In this document: positions 1-8,584 of the stretch, in pieces
How the letters are laid out: the number at the start of each line of letters is the position of its first letter
How positions within the stretch are numbered: position 1 is the stretch's first letter
Assembly (NCBI RefSeq): GCF_025165815.1
Contig: NZ_JAFFZE010000006.1
Location: forward strand, 248,001 to 312,000
From: Actinophytocola gossypii
GTDB lineage: Bacteria > Actinomycetota > Actinomycetes > Mycobacteriales > Pseudonocardiaceae
Length of the DNA stretch: 64,000 nt
Reading direction: 5' to 3'
Program-made: the position numbers and the translations under genes
Notes under the pieces: model-generated
What the model was told of the DNA's origin: nothing
Database searches by the model: none
What the model saw: the letters and a program-made list of their open reading frames with translations, nothing else

Positions 1-95
1 GCGCGGCATCGTAGCTCGTATTCATCCACCGTATGCCGAACGAATCGCAACAATCGCGCTACAGCGCGTGGGGCAAACCCCATTTGAGGAGAATC
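1..95. other. Leader upstream of ectB
   Basis: In characterised ectoine operons ectA (diaminobutyrate acetyltransferase) precedes ectB, but I cannot recognise an EctA C-terminus in any frame here, so its end presumably lies just outside the window. The stretch holds a short GC-rich inverted repeat (CGCGCT at 55-60 facing AGCGCG at 63-68) and ends in the ribosome binding site GAGGAGA at 86-92 that serves ectB. Confidence 0.5.
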
Positions 96-1346
96 GTGAA
101 CGTTTTCGAGACGGTCGAATCGGAAGTGCGGAGTTACTGCCGTAGTTGGCCGGTGGTGTTCGACCGGGCCACCGGGTCGTGGCTGTACGACGAGGACGGC
201 AACGGATACCTGGACTTCTTCGCGGGCGCGGGGGCGCTCAACTACGGGCACAACAACCCGGTGCTCAAGCAGGCCCTGGTCGACTACATCATGCGCGACG
301 GCGTGACCCACTCGCTGGACATGCAGACCGTCGCCAAGCGTGACTTCCTGGAGACCTTCACCGACACGGTGTTGAGCCCGCGCGGCCTGGACTACAAGAT
401 CATGTTCCCCGGCCCGGCCGGCGCGAACGCGGTCGAGGCGGCGCTCAAGCTGGCCCGCAAGATCACCGGCCGCGAGTCGATCATCAACTTCACCAACGCC
501 TTCCACGGCATGACGCTGGGCGCGCTGTCGGTCACCGGCAACTCGATGAAGCGCGGCGGCGCCGGCATCCCGCTGGTGCACGCCACCCCGATGCCCTACG
601 ACAACTACCTGGACGGCAAGGTCGAGGACTTCCTGTGGTTCGAGCGGCTGCTCGAGGACAGCGGGTCCGGCCTGAACGAGCCGGCCGCGGTCATCGTGGA
701 GACCGTGCAGGGTGAGGGCGGCATCAACGTCGCCCGCGACGAGTGGCTGCGCGGCCTCGCCGAGCTGTGCAAGCGCCACGACATGCTGCTGATCGTCGAC
801 GACGTGCAGATGGGCTGCGGCCGCACCGGCCCGTTCTTCAGCTTCGAGTCCGCCGGCATCACCCCGGACATCGTCTGCCTGTCCAAGTCCATCGGCGGCT
901 ACGGCCTGCCGCTCGCGGTCACCCTGCTGCGCCCGGAGCTGGACGTCTGGGAGCCGGGCGAGCACAACGGCACCTTCCGCGGCATCAGCCCGGCGTTCGT
1001 CGCCTCCACGGAGGCACTGCGCACCTACTGGCGCGACGACAAGCTGGAGAAGAGCACCCTCGCCAAGGGCGAGCAGGTCGGCCGGGTGATGACCGAGCTG
1101 GCCGAGGCGCACCCCGGCACCCCGATGCTCGCCAAGGGCCGCGGGCTCGCGCGCGGGCTGTCCTTCGAGAACGGTGAGATCGCCAGCAAGGTCTGCCGCG
1201 CCGCGTTCGACCGGAAGCTGCTGATGGAGACCTCCGGTCCGGACGGCGAGGTCGCGAAGGTCATGCCCCCGCTGACCGTCACCGACGAGGAGCTGGCCGA
1301 CGGGCTCGACCGGCTCACCGCAGCCGTGCGCGCCGTGTGCGCCTGA
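96..1346 (+). CDS. ectB: L-2,4-diaminobutyrate transaminase EctB
   Basis: This is a class III PLP aminotransferase that converts aspartate semialdehyde and glutamate to L-2,4-diaminobutyrate, the first step of ectoine synthesis. The 416-aa product starts [18 protein letters not shown], the usual EctB N-terminus, and carries the PLP-lysine region [10 protein letters not shown] and the [11 protein letters not shown] stretch. The GTG at 96 is preferred because GAGGAGA lies just upstream. An in-frame ATG at 33 would add 21 residues unlike the family. ectC follows after 19 bp and ectD overlaps ectC, so the three genes form one operon for compatible-solute synthesis under osmotic stress. Confidence 0.96.
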   Translation: MNVFETVESEVRSYCRSWPVVFDRATGSWLYDEDGNGYLDFFAGAGALNYGHNNPVLKQALVDYIMRDGVTHSLDMQTVAKRDFLETFTDTVLSPRGLDYKIMFPGPAGANAVEAALKLARKITGRESIINFTNAFHGMTLGALSVTGNSMKRGGAGIPLVHATPMPYDNYLDGKVEDFLWFERLLEDSGSGLNEPAAVIVETVQGEGGINVARDEWLRGLAELCKRHDMLLIVDDVQMGCGRTGPFFSFESAGITPDIVCLSKSIGGYGLPLAVTLLRPELDVWEPGEHNGTFRGISPAFVASTEALRTYWRDDKLEKSTLAKGEQVGRVMTELAEAHPGTPMLAKGRGLARGLSFENGEIASKVCRAAFDRKLLMETSGPDGEVAKVMPPLTVTDEELADGLDRLTAAVRAVCA

Positions 1347-1365
1347 GGATCGAAGGAGAGTCAAC

Positions 1366-1797
1366 GTGTTCGTCAGCTCGGTGCATGACCTGGACGACAC
1401 CGATCGCGACATCAAGACGCCGAACTGGCGCAGCAAGCGGGTCGTGCTGGCCAAGGAGGGCGTCGGCTTCTCCGTGCACGAGACCACGCTCTACGCCGGC
1501 ACGGTGAACGACTTCTGGTACGCCAACCACATCGAGGCGGTGTTCGTCGTCGAGGGCGAGGGCGAACTGCTCGACAAGGAGACCGGCGCCACGCACGAAC
1601 TGAAGCCGGGAAGCCTCTACCTGCTCGACAAGCACGACCACCACCAGGTGCGCCCGCGCACCGACATGCGGACCGTGTGCGTGTTCAACCCGCCCGTGAC
1701 CGGGCGCGAGGTGCACGACGAGAACGGCGTCTACCCACTGGTGGTCGAGGAGGCCGCCGGCGAGCCGTCGACCGTGATGGAGGGGAAGAGCGCATGA
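1366..1797 (+). CDS. ectC: L-ectoine synthase EctC
   Basis: This cupin-fold enzyme cyclises N-gamma-acetyl-diaminobutyrate to ectoine in the cytoplasm. The 143-aa product keeps, at the published positions of the Paenibacillus lautus enzyme, W21, T40, Y52, H55, E57, Y85, H93, F107, E115 and H117, so it should be catalytically active. The GTG start is preceded by AAGGAGAG. The tail after about residue 128 is slightly longer than usual. Its stop codon overlaps the ectD start (ATGA), which suggests translational coupling. Confidence 0.97.
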   Translation: MFVSSVHDLDDTDRDIKTPNWRSKRVVLAKEGVGFSVHETTLYAGTVNDFWYANHIEAVFVVEGEGELLDKETGATHELKPGSLYLLDKHDHHQVRPRTDMRTVCVFNPPVTGREVHDENGVYPLVVEEAAGEPSTVMEGKSA

Positions 1798-2669
1798 CGC
1801 TCACCGACACCGGGACCGCCGATCCCTATCCCACAAGGATGTCCGGCGATCCCGAGTTGCTCGACCGGTACGAGCCGACGGTGTGGACGACCGGGATGGC
1901 GGGTCCGATCGACCCGGCCACCCTCGCCGCCCACGACAGCCGCGGCTACTCGATCCACCACGACCTGCTGAGCGCCCCCGAGGTCGCCGCCTTCCGCGAC
2001 GAGCTCGACCGCCTGCCGTCCACTATGGAGGGTGACCGGCGGGTGATCGTCGAGGACGGCCAGGTGCGCACGATCTTCCAGGTGCACCGGGTCAGCCCGC
2101 TGGTCGCCGAGTTGGTGCGGGACCCGCGCGTGCTCGACCGGGCCAGGCAGATCCTCGGCTCCGAGGTGTACGTGCACCAGAGCCGGGCGACCTACCTGCC
2201 CGCGTTCGAGGGCCGGGGCAACTACTGGCACTCGGACTTCGAGACCTGGCACGCCGAGGACGGCATGCCGGCCCCGCGCGCGGTCAGCATGTCGGTCGCG
2301 CTGACCGACCACCACCCGTTCAACGGCGGGCTGATGATGATGCCGGGCTCGCACCGCACGTTCGTGCCCTGCTCCGGCGGCACGCCCCCGGAGCACTACC
2401 GCACGCCGCTGCGCGACCACGAGATCGGGCTGCCGAGCACCGCGCACCTGACCAGCCTGGCCAGTGCGTACGGGATCGAGCAGTACACCGCGCACGCCGG
2501 CGCCGCGGTCATGTTCGACGCGAACCTGATGCACGGCTCCGGCAACAACATCACGCCCTTCCCCAAGGCCAACATCTTCCTGGTGTTCAACAGCGTGGAG
2601 AACACCCTGCGGGCCCCGACGCGGCCGGTCTTCGTGGCCGACCGCGACTTCACGCCGCTGCACCGCTAG
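1794..2669 (+). CDS. ectD: Ectoine 5-hydroxylase EctD
   Basis: This Fe(II)/2-oxoglutarate dioxygenase of the PhyH superfamily converts ectoine to 5-hydroxyectoine. The 291-aa protein has the family signature [15 protein letters not shown] with iron ligands H146 and D148. The distal iron ligand is the His of LMHGSGNN at about residue 247. The ATG overlaps the ectC stop by 4 bp. An upstream in-frame extension to 1677 reads back into ectC and is not used. Its presence shows that the host can make hydroxyectoine as well as ectoine. Confidence 0.97.
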   Translation: MTLTDTGTADPYPTRMSGDPELLDRYEPTVWTTGMAGPIDPATLAAHDSRGYSIHHDLLSAPEVAAFRDELDRLPSTMEGDRRVIVEDGQVRTIFQVHRVSPLVAELVRDPRVLDRARQILGSEVYVHQSRATYLPAFEGRGNYWHSDFETWHAEDGMPAPRAVSMSVALTDHHPFNGGLMMMPGSHRTFVPCSGGTPPEHYRTPLRDHEIGLPSTAHLTSLASAYGIEQYTAHAGAAVMFDANLMHGSGNNITPFPKANIFLVFNSVENTLRAPTRPVFVADRDFTPLHR

Positions 2670-2677
2670 ACCCCGCA

Positions 2678-3019
2678 CTAGATCCACAGCACGAGCGAGG
2701 CGACCACCGGCGCCGCGTACATCAGTGGGAACGGGACGTGCGCGTACGAGCGCGCCCGCAACACGGTGACGACGGCGCCGGTGAAGTACAGCACCAGCCC
2801 GACGGCGGCCGCCACGCCGATGACCGGCACGAACAGGCCGACGACCAGGCCGATGGCGCCGGCCGCCTTGGCGGTGCCGAGCCACGGCCACCACGAGCGC
2901 GGCACGCCGTACTCGGCCAGCGGCTCCACCACCCACTTCGCGTGGAGGAAGACCGAGACGGCCGAGAACCCGACCATGGCGGCGCCGACGATGGTGACGA
3001 TGGTGTACGCGGTGGACAT
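2678..3019 (-). CDS. DoxX family membrane protein
   Basis: A 113-aa protein with four predicted hydrophobic helices: an N-terminal one after MSTAYTIVTIVG, GAIGLVVGLFVPVIGVAA, AAVGLVLYFTGAVVTVL, and a C-terminal one ending at LVLWI. It contains the DoxX-like stretch WWPWLGTAKAAGAIGL. The start is chosen by the ribosome binding site GAGGAG just upstream on the minus strand. An in-frame extension upstream of it has no support. DoxX relatives are linked to thiosulfate or redox functions in a few species, but no specific role can be assigned here. It converges on ectD and is separated from it by 8 bp. Confidence 0.8.
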   Translation of the reverse strand: MSTAYTIVTIVGAAMVGFSAVSVFLHAKWVVEPLAEYGVPRSWWPWLGTAKAAGAIGLVVGLFVPVIGVAAAVGLVLYFTGAVVTVLRARSYAHVPFPLMYAAPVVASLVLWI

Positions 3020-3254
3020 GATGTGCTCCTCATCGGTTCGTTCGATGCCTTCACCGCTACGACCCGCGCCGGGCGGCAAGTGTGACCGGACGCCGAAAAC
3101 TGGCCTCTGACCTGCGCGTACCGAGTGGTCGTTAGGCCATCCGGATGACGGATCGGCCGGAAACCGCACGTCCGGGAGCCCGAGCCCGTACCTTGTGCTG
3201 AGTCGGCCGGGCGGTACAGAGTGGGCCCGGGTGCAACTGTGGGGGTGGTGACCC

Positions 3255-5414
3255 GTGGCCGACCGTCGGGACAGCTGGGGCACCGGCCCCCGGTTCTGCC
3301 TGCTCGGCCCGGTCCAGGTGCTCGTGGGGGAGCACCCGGTGCCGATGGGCGGGCCAGGCATGCGCGGCGTGCTCGCCATGCTGCTGCTCGAGCCCAACCA
3401 GGTGGTGCCGCTGGACCGGATGGTCGACGTGCTGTGGGCGCACGAGCCGCCGGCCAGCGCGCGCACCATGGTCCAGGGCTACGTCTCCGGTCTGCGCCAG
3501 CGGCTCGCCGCGCTCGACGGCACCGGAGCCGTCCGCATCGCCACCACCCCGCCCGGGTACCGGCTGGTCCTCGACGAGTCGCTGATCGACGTCACCGTCG
3601 CGCGGGACCTGCTCGCCCAGTCCCGCGGCACCTCGGCCACCCGGCGCGCGGAGCTGCTCCGCACCGCGCAGGCGCTCTGGCGCGGCCCGGAGCTCGCCGA
3701 CGTCAGCAACCGGGTCACCGCGCCGGAGCTGACCGAGCTGCGGCTGGCCGTCCTGGAGGCCCGCTTCGACGCCGACCTCCAACTCGGCCGGCACCACGAG
3801 ATCATCGGCGAGCTGCAACAACTGGTCGACGAACACCCGTACCGCGAACGGCTCGTCGGCCAGCTCATGCTCGCGCTCTACCGCTCGGGCCGCCGGGCCA
3901 CCGCGCTCGCCGCCTACCAGCGCTTCGCCAAGCGCGCCGCCGGCGAACTCGGCATGGACCCCGGCCCGCTGCTGCGCGGCCTGCACGTCCGGGTGCTGCG
4001 CGACGACACCACGCTGCTGGAGCCGTCGCCGGAGCCGGTGGTGGCGCCGAGGGTCGGCGTGCTCGTGCCGGCCCAGCTGCCCAGGACGCCGTCCGGGTTC
4101 GCCGGCCGCGAGGACGAGCTGGCCTGGCTGGACCGGCTGCTCCCCGGCGACCGGCCGCGCGAGGGGGCCACCGCGACCGGCGTGCTCGCCGGGGCGGCCG
4201 GTGTCGGCAAGACCGCGCTCGCCGTGCACTGGGCGCACCGGGCGGCCGAGCGGTTCCCGGACGGCCAGCTGTTCGCGCATCTGCGCGGCTTCGACCCCCG
4301 GCACGCGCCGATGGCGGCGGCCGACGTGCTCACCCGGTTCCTGCTCGCGCTCGGCGTCGGCGGCGAGGACGTGCCGGTCGGGCTGGACGACCGGGCGGCG
4401 CTGTACCGCTCGATCCTGGCCGACCGGCGGGTACTGGTGGTCCTCGACGACGCGCGGGATGCCGAGCAGATCGAGCCGCTGCTGCCGCCGGCGTCGTCGT
4501 CGCTGGTGCTGGTCACCACCCGGCTGCGGCTGGACGCGCTGGTCGCCAGGACCGGCGCGCGGCTGCGGGTGCTCGGCACGCTCGCGGCGGACGCGGCCGA
4601 GCAGGTGTTGGAGCTGATCGCCGGCTCACCGGCCGAGGGCCGGGACCGTGAGCTGCGCCGGCGCCTCGCCCGGCTGTGCGGGCACCTGCCGCTCGCGCTG
4701 CGGATCGCCGGCGCGCGGCTGGCCGGCGGTCCACAGTGGTCGGTGGCGGACCTGGTGGCCGAGCTGGCCGACGAACGCGGCCGGTTGTCCGCGCTGGATC
4801 TGGACGACCCGGCGACGAGCGTGCGCGCCGCGTTGGACGTGACCTACCGGAGCCTGGCCCAGGAGTTGGCGGACACGGTGTGCCTGCTCGGGTTGTTCCC
4901 CGGTCCCCGGCTCGGCCCGTACCCGGTGGCGGCGCTGTGCGGGATCCCGGTCGAGGTCGCGCGCCGGCGGCTGCGCGCGCTGGCCGCCTCGTTCGTGGTG
5001 ACCGAGGCGAGCCGGGACGTGTTCCTGATGCACGACCTGGTTCGCCTGCACGCCAACGAACTCGCCGCCAAGCTGTCCGAAGAGGACACATCGGTGGCGC
5101 GTCGGCGGCTGCTGCGCTACTACCTGGTAGGCGCGGACGCGGCCCGGCGCGGGCTGCGTGACGAGCCGGACGACGAGCCGGCGCTGGCGGAACGGTTCCC
5201 GGACACGGTGCGTGTCCCGATCGACACCCAGCGGGATGCCGCGGAGTGGATCGAGCAGGAGTGGACGAACCTGCTGGCGGTGGTGGAGTCCGGCCTGGAG
5301 GCGGGCCAGGACGAGGAGATCGTGCAGCTGGCGCGGATGGCGAGCGAGTTCGCCGAGGGCACCCGCACGCTGGGGCCGCTGGTGCTCAGCCGGTCGGTGC
5401 GGCTCGTCGTTTAG
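3255..5414 (+). CDS. SARP/AfsR-family regulator with NB-ARC domain, no TPRs
   Basis: A 719-aa transcription regulator. Residues about 15-95 form an OmpR-type winged helix, about 100-245 the BTAD helical domain, and about 275-560 an NB-ARC/STAND NTPase with Walker A GAAGVGKTA and the Walker B-like strand VLVVLDDA. The following winged-helix region reaches about residue 620. AfsR-like proteins usually continue into TPR repeats (about 900-1000 aa in all). This one stops after a short helical tail, so the sensor part is missing or never existed. Start is GTG after a GGGGGTGG tract. No secondary-metabolite cluster lies next to it. Confidence 0.9.
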   Translation: MADRRDSWGTGPRFCLLGPVQVLVGEHPVPMGGPGMRGVLAMLLLEPNQVVPLDRMVDVLWAHEPPASARTMVQGYVSGLRQRLAALDGTGAVRIATTPPGYRLVLDESLIDVTVARDLLAQSRGTSATRRAELLRTAQALWRGPELADVSNRVTAPELTELRLAVLEARFDADLQLGRHHEIIGELQQLVDEHPYRERLVGQLMLALYRSGRRATALAAYQRFAKRAAGELGMDPGPLLRGLHVRVLRDDTTLLEPSPEPVVAPRVGVLVPAQLPRTPSGFAGREDELAWLDRLLPGDRPREGATATGVLAGAAGVGKTALAVHWAHRAAERFPDGQLFAHLRGFDPRHAPMAAADVLTRFLLALGVGGEDVPVGLDDRAALYRSILADRRVLVVLDDARDAEQIEPLLPPASSSLVLVTTRLRLDALVARTGARLRVLGTLAADAAEQVLELIAGSPAEGRDRELRRRLARLCGHLPLALRIAGARLAGGPQWSVADLVAELADERGRLSALDLDDPATSVRAALDVTYRSLAQELADTVCLLGLFPGPRLGPYPVAALCGIPVEVARRRLRALAASFVVTEASRDVFLMHDLVRLHANELAAKLSEEDTSVARRRLLRYYLVGADAARRGLRDEPDDEPALAERFPDTVRVPIDTQRDAAEWIEQEWTNLLAVVESGLEAGQDEEIVQLARMASEFAEGTRTLGPLVLSRSVRLVV

Positions 5415-5534
5415 CGAACAGTTAGCCGTTCGCCGCCGGTAGGTGAAAGGCTCTCGCCGCGGTACTCGTTGTCCCGGAGCCAGATCGTCGAGTGCCGGGG
5501 CGGCACTGCCAACGTGGGGGTGTGCTGCCCGAGC

Positions 5535-5574
5535 GAACCGGCCGGCACCGTGGGGGACGTGTGCCGGCCGGTTC
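5535..5574. terminator. Hairpin between convergent genes
   Basis: The 14-bp arms GAACCGGCCGGCAC (5535-5548) and GTGCCGGCCGGTTC (5561-5574) pair perfectly around a 12-nt loop. It lies between the 3' ends of the AfsR-like gene and the SGNH hydrolase, so it probably terminates both. There is no U tract, as is common in high-GC Actinobacteria. Confidence 0.7.
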
Positions 5575-5598
5575 TCGCTGTGTCCGTCGCGTTGTTCC

Positions 5599-6381
5599 TC
5601 AGGCGGTCGCCTGGTGGTCGTGCGTGATCGGCCGGAGCTCCGGGCGCTTGGGCACCAGCCCGTCGCCCATCGACTCGCCGCGCAGCTGCCGCCGCACCCA
5701 CGGCAGCAGATGCGTGCGGGTCCAGACGAGATCCGCCTGGCGCGACCGGATCCACGGCGTCGGCTCGGTCGGCGGCCACGGCTCGCGCCAGTCCTCGCCG
5801 ACCGGGACGCCGAGCACCTCGGCCGTGCGCAACGCGATCCGCCGGTGTCCCTCCGGCGAGAAGTGCAGCCGGTCGTCGCTCCACGCGCGCACGTCGGCGA
5901 GCACCGGCATCGCCCACAGGTCCACGACCCGGGCGCCTTGCCGGTCGGCGATCGCGCGCAGGTGCGCGTTGTAGATCGCCACCTTCCCGCGCACCCGCCG
6001 CACCACCGGCTGGTTGCGCGGATCCGGCCCGGTGAACACGACCACCTCGCAGCCGGCCGCGCGCAGGGCGGCCACCGCCGCCTCGAACTCGTTCGCGAGC
6101 TCGTCCACGTCACTGCCCGGCACGATCAGGTCGTTGCCGCCCGCGCACATCGTGACCAGGTCCGGGCGCACCTGCTCGACGACGGGCACCTGCTCGTCGA
6201 TGATCTCCCGCAACAGCTTCCCCCGGAGCGCGAGATTCGCGTACCGGAAATCGGGGTCGCGCGCGGCGAGCGTCTCGGCGAGCCGGTCGGCCCATCCGAT
6301 GTAGCCGCCGTCCGGACCCTCGTCACTCAACCCCTCGGTAAAACTGTCCCCGATGGCCACCCAGCTGGTCACCCCTGGCAC
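5599..6381 (-). CDS. SGNH/GDSL hydrolase
   Basis: A 260-aa GDSL-type esterase or lipase. Block I is WVAIGDSFTEG with the nucleophilic Ser, block III is CAGGNDL (Gly-x-Asn), and block V is DRLHFSPEGH with the Asp and His of the triad. No signal peptide is visible, so it is probably cytoplasmic. The start is taken at the GTG reading VPGVTSWVAIGD, six bases after AGGGGAGG. The GTG nine bases downstream is an alternative, and an upstream extension to 6456 is less likely. Substrate unknown. Confidence 0.87.
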   Translation of the reverse strand: MPGVTSWVAIGDSFTEGLSDEGPDGGYIGWADRLAETLAARDPDFRYANLALRGKLLREIIDEQVPVVEQVRPDLVTMCAGGNDLIVPGSDVDELANEFEAAVAALRAAGCEVVVFTGPDPRNQPVVRRVRGKVAIYNAHLRAIADRQGARVVDLWAMPVLADVRAWSDDRLHFSPEGHRRIALRTAEVLGVPVGEDWREPWPPTEPTPWIRSRQADLVWTRTHLLPWVRRQLRGESMGDGLVPKRPELRPITHDHQATA

Positions 6382-6526
6382 GGTCCCTCCCCTCCCTGCG
6401 AGCCTGCCCCTTTCCCTAAACCCCCAGGATGCCGTGTCATTCCCACCCGGCGCCACCGCCTTTCAGCGGTGCTCGACTTCGCTATCATGCGGAGCGTCAT
6501 CAGTTGACCACCGAGGGGATTTCCTC

Positions 6527-6952
6527 GTGTACATCGACCCGAACGCCGCGCCCCCGGAGGAGCAGACCACCCGCCCCAGCGACGCGAGTCTGGGCGGGGT
6601 CGTCGGAGCCGGCATGCGCGATCTGATCAAGGCCGTGACCATCGGCAACCTGCGGGTCGACCCGGTCACCGGCGCCGCCACGATCGACGCGATCCGCTCG
6701 GTGCGCGACCAGGTCGACATCCTGCGCCGGCTCGCCCAGGCCGACGGAAACGGTCTCGGCGGCGGCTACGCCCGGCAGGTCGAGGCGTTCAACAAGGAGT
6801 GGGCGCTCGAGGGAACCGAGGTCCTGGACCGGTTCAGCGAACAGTTGGACCGGCTCGGTGAGGCCGTGGCGCAGAGCATGTCCACCTACCTGGCGGCCGA
6901 CGAGAGCGGGGCGGCGCACGTCGCGTCGGTGCGGCCCGACTCCGCTGAGTGA
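6527..6952 (+). CDS. Hypothetical protein of an ESX-associated trio
   Basis: A 141-aa helical protein starting VYIDPNAAPPEEQ, with the GTG preceded by GAGGGG. It has no signal peptide or membrane segment. The central part (NLRVDPVTGAATIDAIRSVRDQVDILRRL) and the amphipathic C-terminal half resemble small helical proteins encoded beside PPE-like and EspG-like genes in Pseudonocardiales. From its position I infer a WXG100- or PE-like partner of the next gene. No WxG motif is present, so this is not proven. Confidence 0.6.
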   Translation: MYIDPNAAPPEEQTTRPSDASLGGVVGAGMRDLIKAVTIGNLRVDPVTGAATIDAIRSVRDQVDILRRLAQADGNGLGGGYARQVEAFNKEWALEGTEVLDRFSEQLDRLGEAVAQSMSTYLAADESGAAHVASVRPDSAE

Positions 6953-7012
6953 CCCCACATTGCGCCCGAATTGGGGATTTGTTGACGCCGGGACACCCGC
7001 GAGGATGAACGG

Positions 7013-7783
7013 ATGACCGGTCACGGTGAGCGGCGGGTACCGACGGCGGCGGTGCACCCGGCCGCGTTCGACCACGAACAGCTCAAACAGTGGACCGACC
7101 AGGCCGAGCCCGGTGCCGCCCAGGGCGTCGCGGACCACTGGGCCAGCACGGGCGCCGCGCTGGTCGAGGCGGGCGACGCGCTCGGGCGCGCGTGTGCCAC
7201 GTCCGAGTCGGGCTGGACCGGCGAGGCGGCCGAGGCGATGCGCGCCCGGCTGAACGAGATCGCCGCGTGGAGCCGTACCACCGGCGCTCGGATCACCGAG
7301 GCGAGCCAGGCGGTCGCCCGACAGGGGGAGGCCGCCGAGACCGCGCGCCGGGCGATGCCCGAGCCGGTTCCGTACGACCCGGCCGGCATGATCCGGGAGG
7401 CGAGCGGCGGCGGGCTGCTGGGCCTGGCCGCGTTGCCCCAGCGGCTGTTCGCCCAGAAGCAGCGGCACGACGCCGCGCACGCGGAGGCCGTCCGGGTGGT
7501 GACCGAACGGGACAACGCCATGCACTCGGCCGCCGGGACGGTCGCCGTGTTCGAACTCCCGCCCACGCTCGACGGCTCGGCCGTGCGGGTGTCCCGCGCG
7601 ACCCCGCCACCCGCGCCGGCGCCGGTGCGGGTGGCCATTCCCGCGCAGCCCGGCGGCCCGGTCGCCGACGCGCCGACCGGGTTCCTGCGGACCGTCGACG
7701 GCGTCTTCGACGATGTCTTCGACGACTCCGGCGACGCGGTGCGCACCGCACCCGCGGTCCTCGGCGGGCCGGACGAGGGATGA
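7013..7783 (+). CDS. PPE-like/WXG-type helical protein
   Basis: A 256-aa protein. The first about 165 residues form a long helical hairpin region with an SGWTGEAAEAMRARL turn at about residues 63-77, which is a WxG-like motif (W-T-G). A proline/alanine-rich segment (PPPAPAPVRVAIPAQPGGP) and an acidic C-terminus follow. This layout matches actinobacterial PPE-like substrates of type VII secretion. It overlaps the EspG-like gene by ATGA, as PPE and chaperone genes often do. No ESX membrane component is encoded in the window, so secretion would need an apparatus elsewhere. Confidence 0.7.
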   Translation: MTGHGERRVPTAAVHPAAFDHEQLKQWTDQAEPGAAQGVADHWASTGAALVEAGDALGRACATSESGWTGEAAEAMRARLNEIAAWSRTTGARITEASQAVARQGEAAETARRAMPEPVPYDPAGMIREASGGGLLGLAALPQRLFAQKQRHDAAHAEAVRVVTERDNAMHSAAGTVAVFELPPTLDGSAVRVSRATPPPAPAPVRVAIPAQPGGPVADAPTGFLRTVDGVFDDVFDDSGDAVRTAPAVLGGPDEG

Positions 7784-8577
7784 ACGTCGAGCTGTCGCTC
7801 GCCGCGCTAGACACGCTCTGGGAGGATCACGGCCTCGGCCGGGTGCCGTTCCCGCTCGAGGTGACCGTGCACGGCGACACGGCCGACGCGCGCGCCGGCA
7901 TCAAGGCGGCCGTCTACGACGACCTCGCGGGCCGCGGCCTGTCGACCGGCGATCTGGCCGACGCCCTGCGCCTGCTGGCCGAACCGGCGGCGGCCCTCGA
8001 CCTGGTGGCGCTGCTGGACCTGTCCGACGACGTGCCGGTCCGGGCGGTGGGCGCGTTGCGGGGCCGGCACGGGCTGCTCGCCGTGCAGGGCGCCAGAACG
8101 GTGTGCCTGCGCGGAACGCGGGACACGGAGCTGGCGGAGGTGCTCGTCGGTCTGCTGCCGCGCACGCCGGCGGGTCCTGGCTCCTCGATCACCCAGCCGG
8201 TGGCGGCGCTCCGAGTGGGCGGCCACGCCCGCGCCCGCCCGGGTGGTGTCCTGCGCACGGTGACGCCCCGGGCGGCGGCGGACAGCAAGCTCCGCGCGAT
8301 CGCGGCGATCATGGAGCGCCCGGTGCTGCGGGCCGGGCAGCTCGGCGTGACCCTGGTCGACGAGTCGGGTCGCCGCGACCGCGCCCCCGGCATCACCTGG
8401 TTCGACACCGACGACGGCCGCTACGCCACCACCACGACCCCCGGCCAGGACGGCGAGGACTGGGTGACGGTGTGGCCGGCCGACAACGCGCGGCTGGCCC
8501 ACCGCCTCACCGAAGCCGTCACCGGCGGTTCACCGCCATCACCGGCGAGCGTGTCTACGCCGATCAGGCCGAGCTGA
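7780..8577 (+). CDS. EspG-family ESX secretion-associated chaperone
   Basis: A 265-aa protein starting MNVELSLAALDTLWEDHGLGRVPFPLEV, the characteristic EspG N-terminus (hydrophobic helix, WE.., G..P.PL). The C-terminal half contains the EspG-like stretch RPVLRAGQLGV and ends in a beta-rich DGRYATTTTPGQDGEDWVTVWPAD segment. EspG proteins bind the tip of PE/PPE pairs and keep them soluble until export by the type VII system. The ATGA overlap with the PPE-like gene supports a matched substrate-chaperone pair. Confidence 0.85.
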   Translation: MNVELSLAALDTLWEDHGLGRVPFPLEVTVHGDTADARAGIKAAVYDDLAGRGLSTGDLADALRLLAEPAAALDLVALLDLSDDVPVRAVGALRGRHGLLAVQGARTVCLRGTRDTELAEVLVGLLPRTPAGPGSSITQPVAALRVGGHARARPGGVLRTVTPRAAADSKLRAIAAIMERPVLRAGQLGVTLVDESGRRDRAPGITWFDTDDGRYATTTTPGQDGEDWVTVWPADNARLAHRLTEAVTGGSPPSPASVSTPIRPS

Positions 8578-8584
8578 CCAGGGT

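Noticed and set aside
1..95. C-terminus of ectA
   Set aside because: No frame ends in a recognisable EctA C-terminal sequence, so I did not call a partial gene.
1731..2936. A 401-codon minus-strand frame over ectC-ectD
   Set aside because: Low-complexity Arg/Gly/Val shadow of the ectoine genes; EctC and EctD are unmistakable on the other strand.
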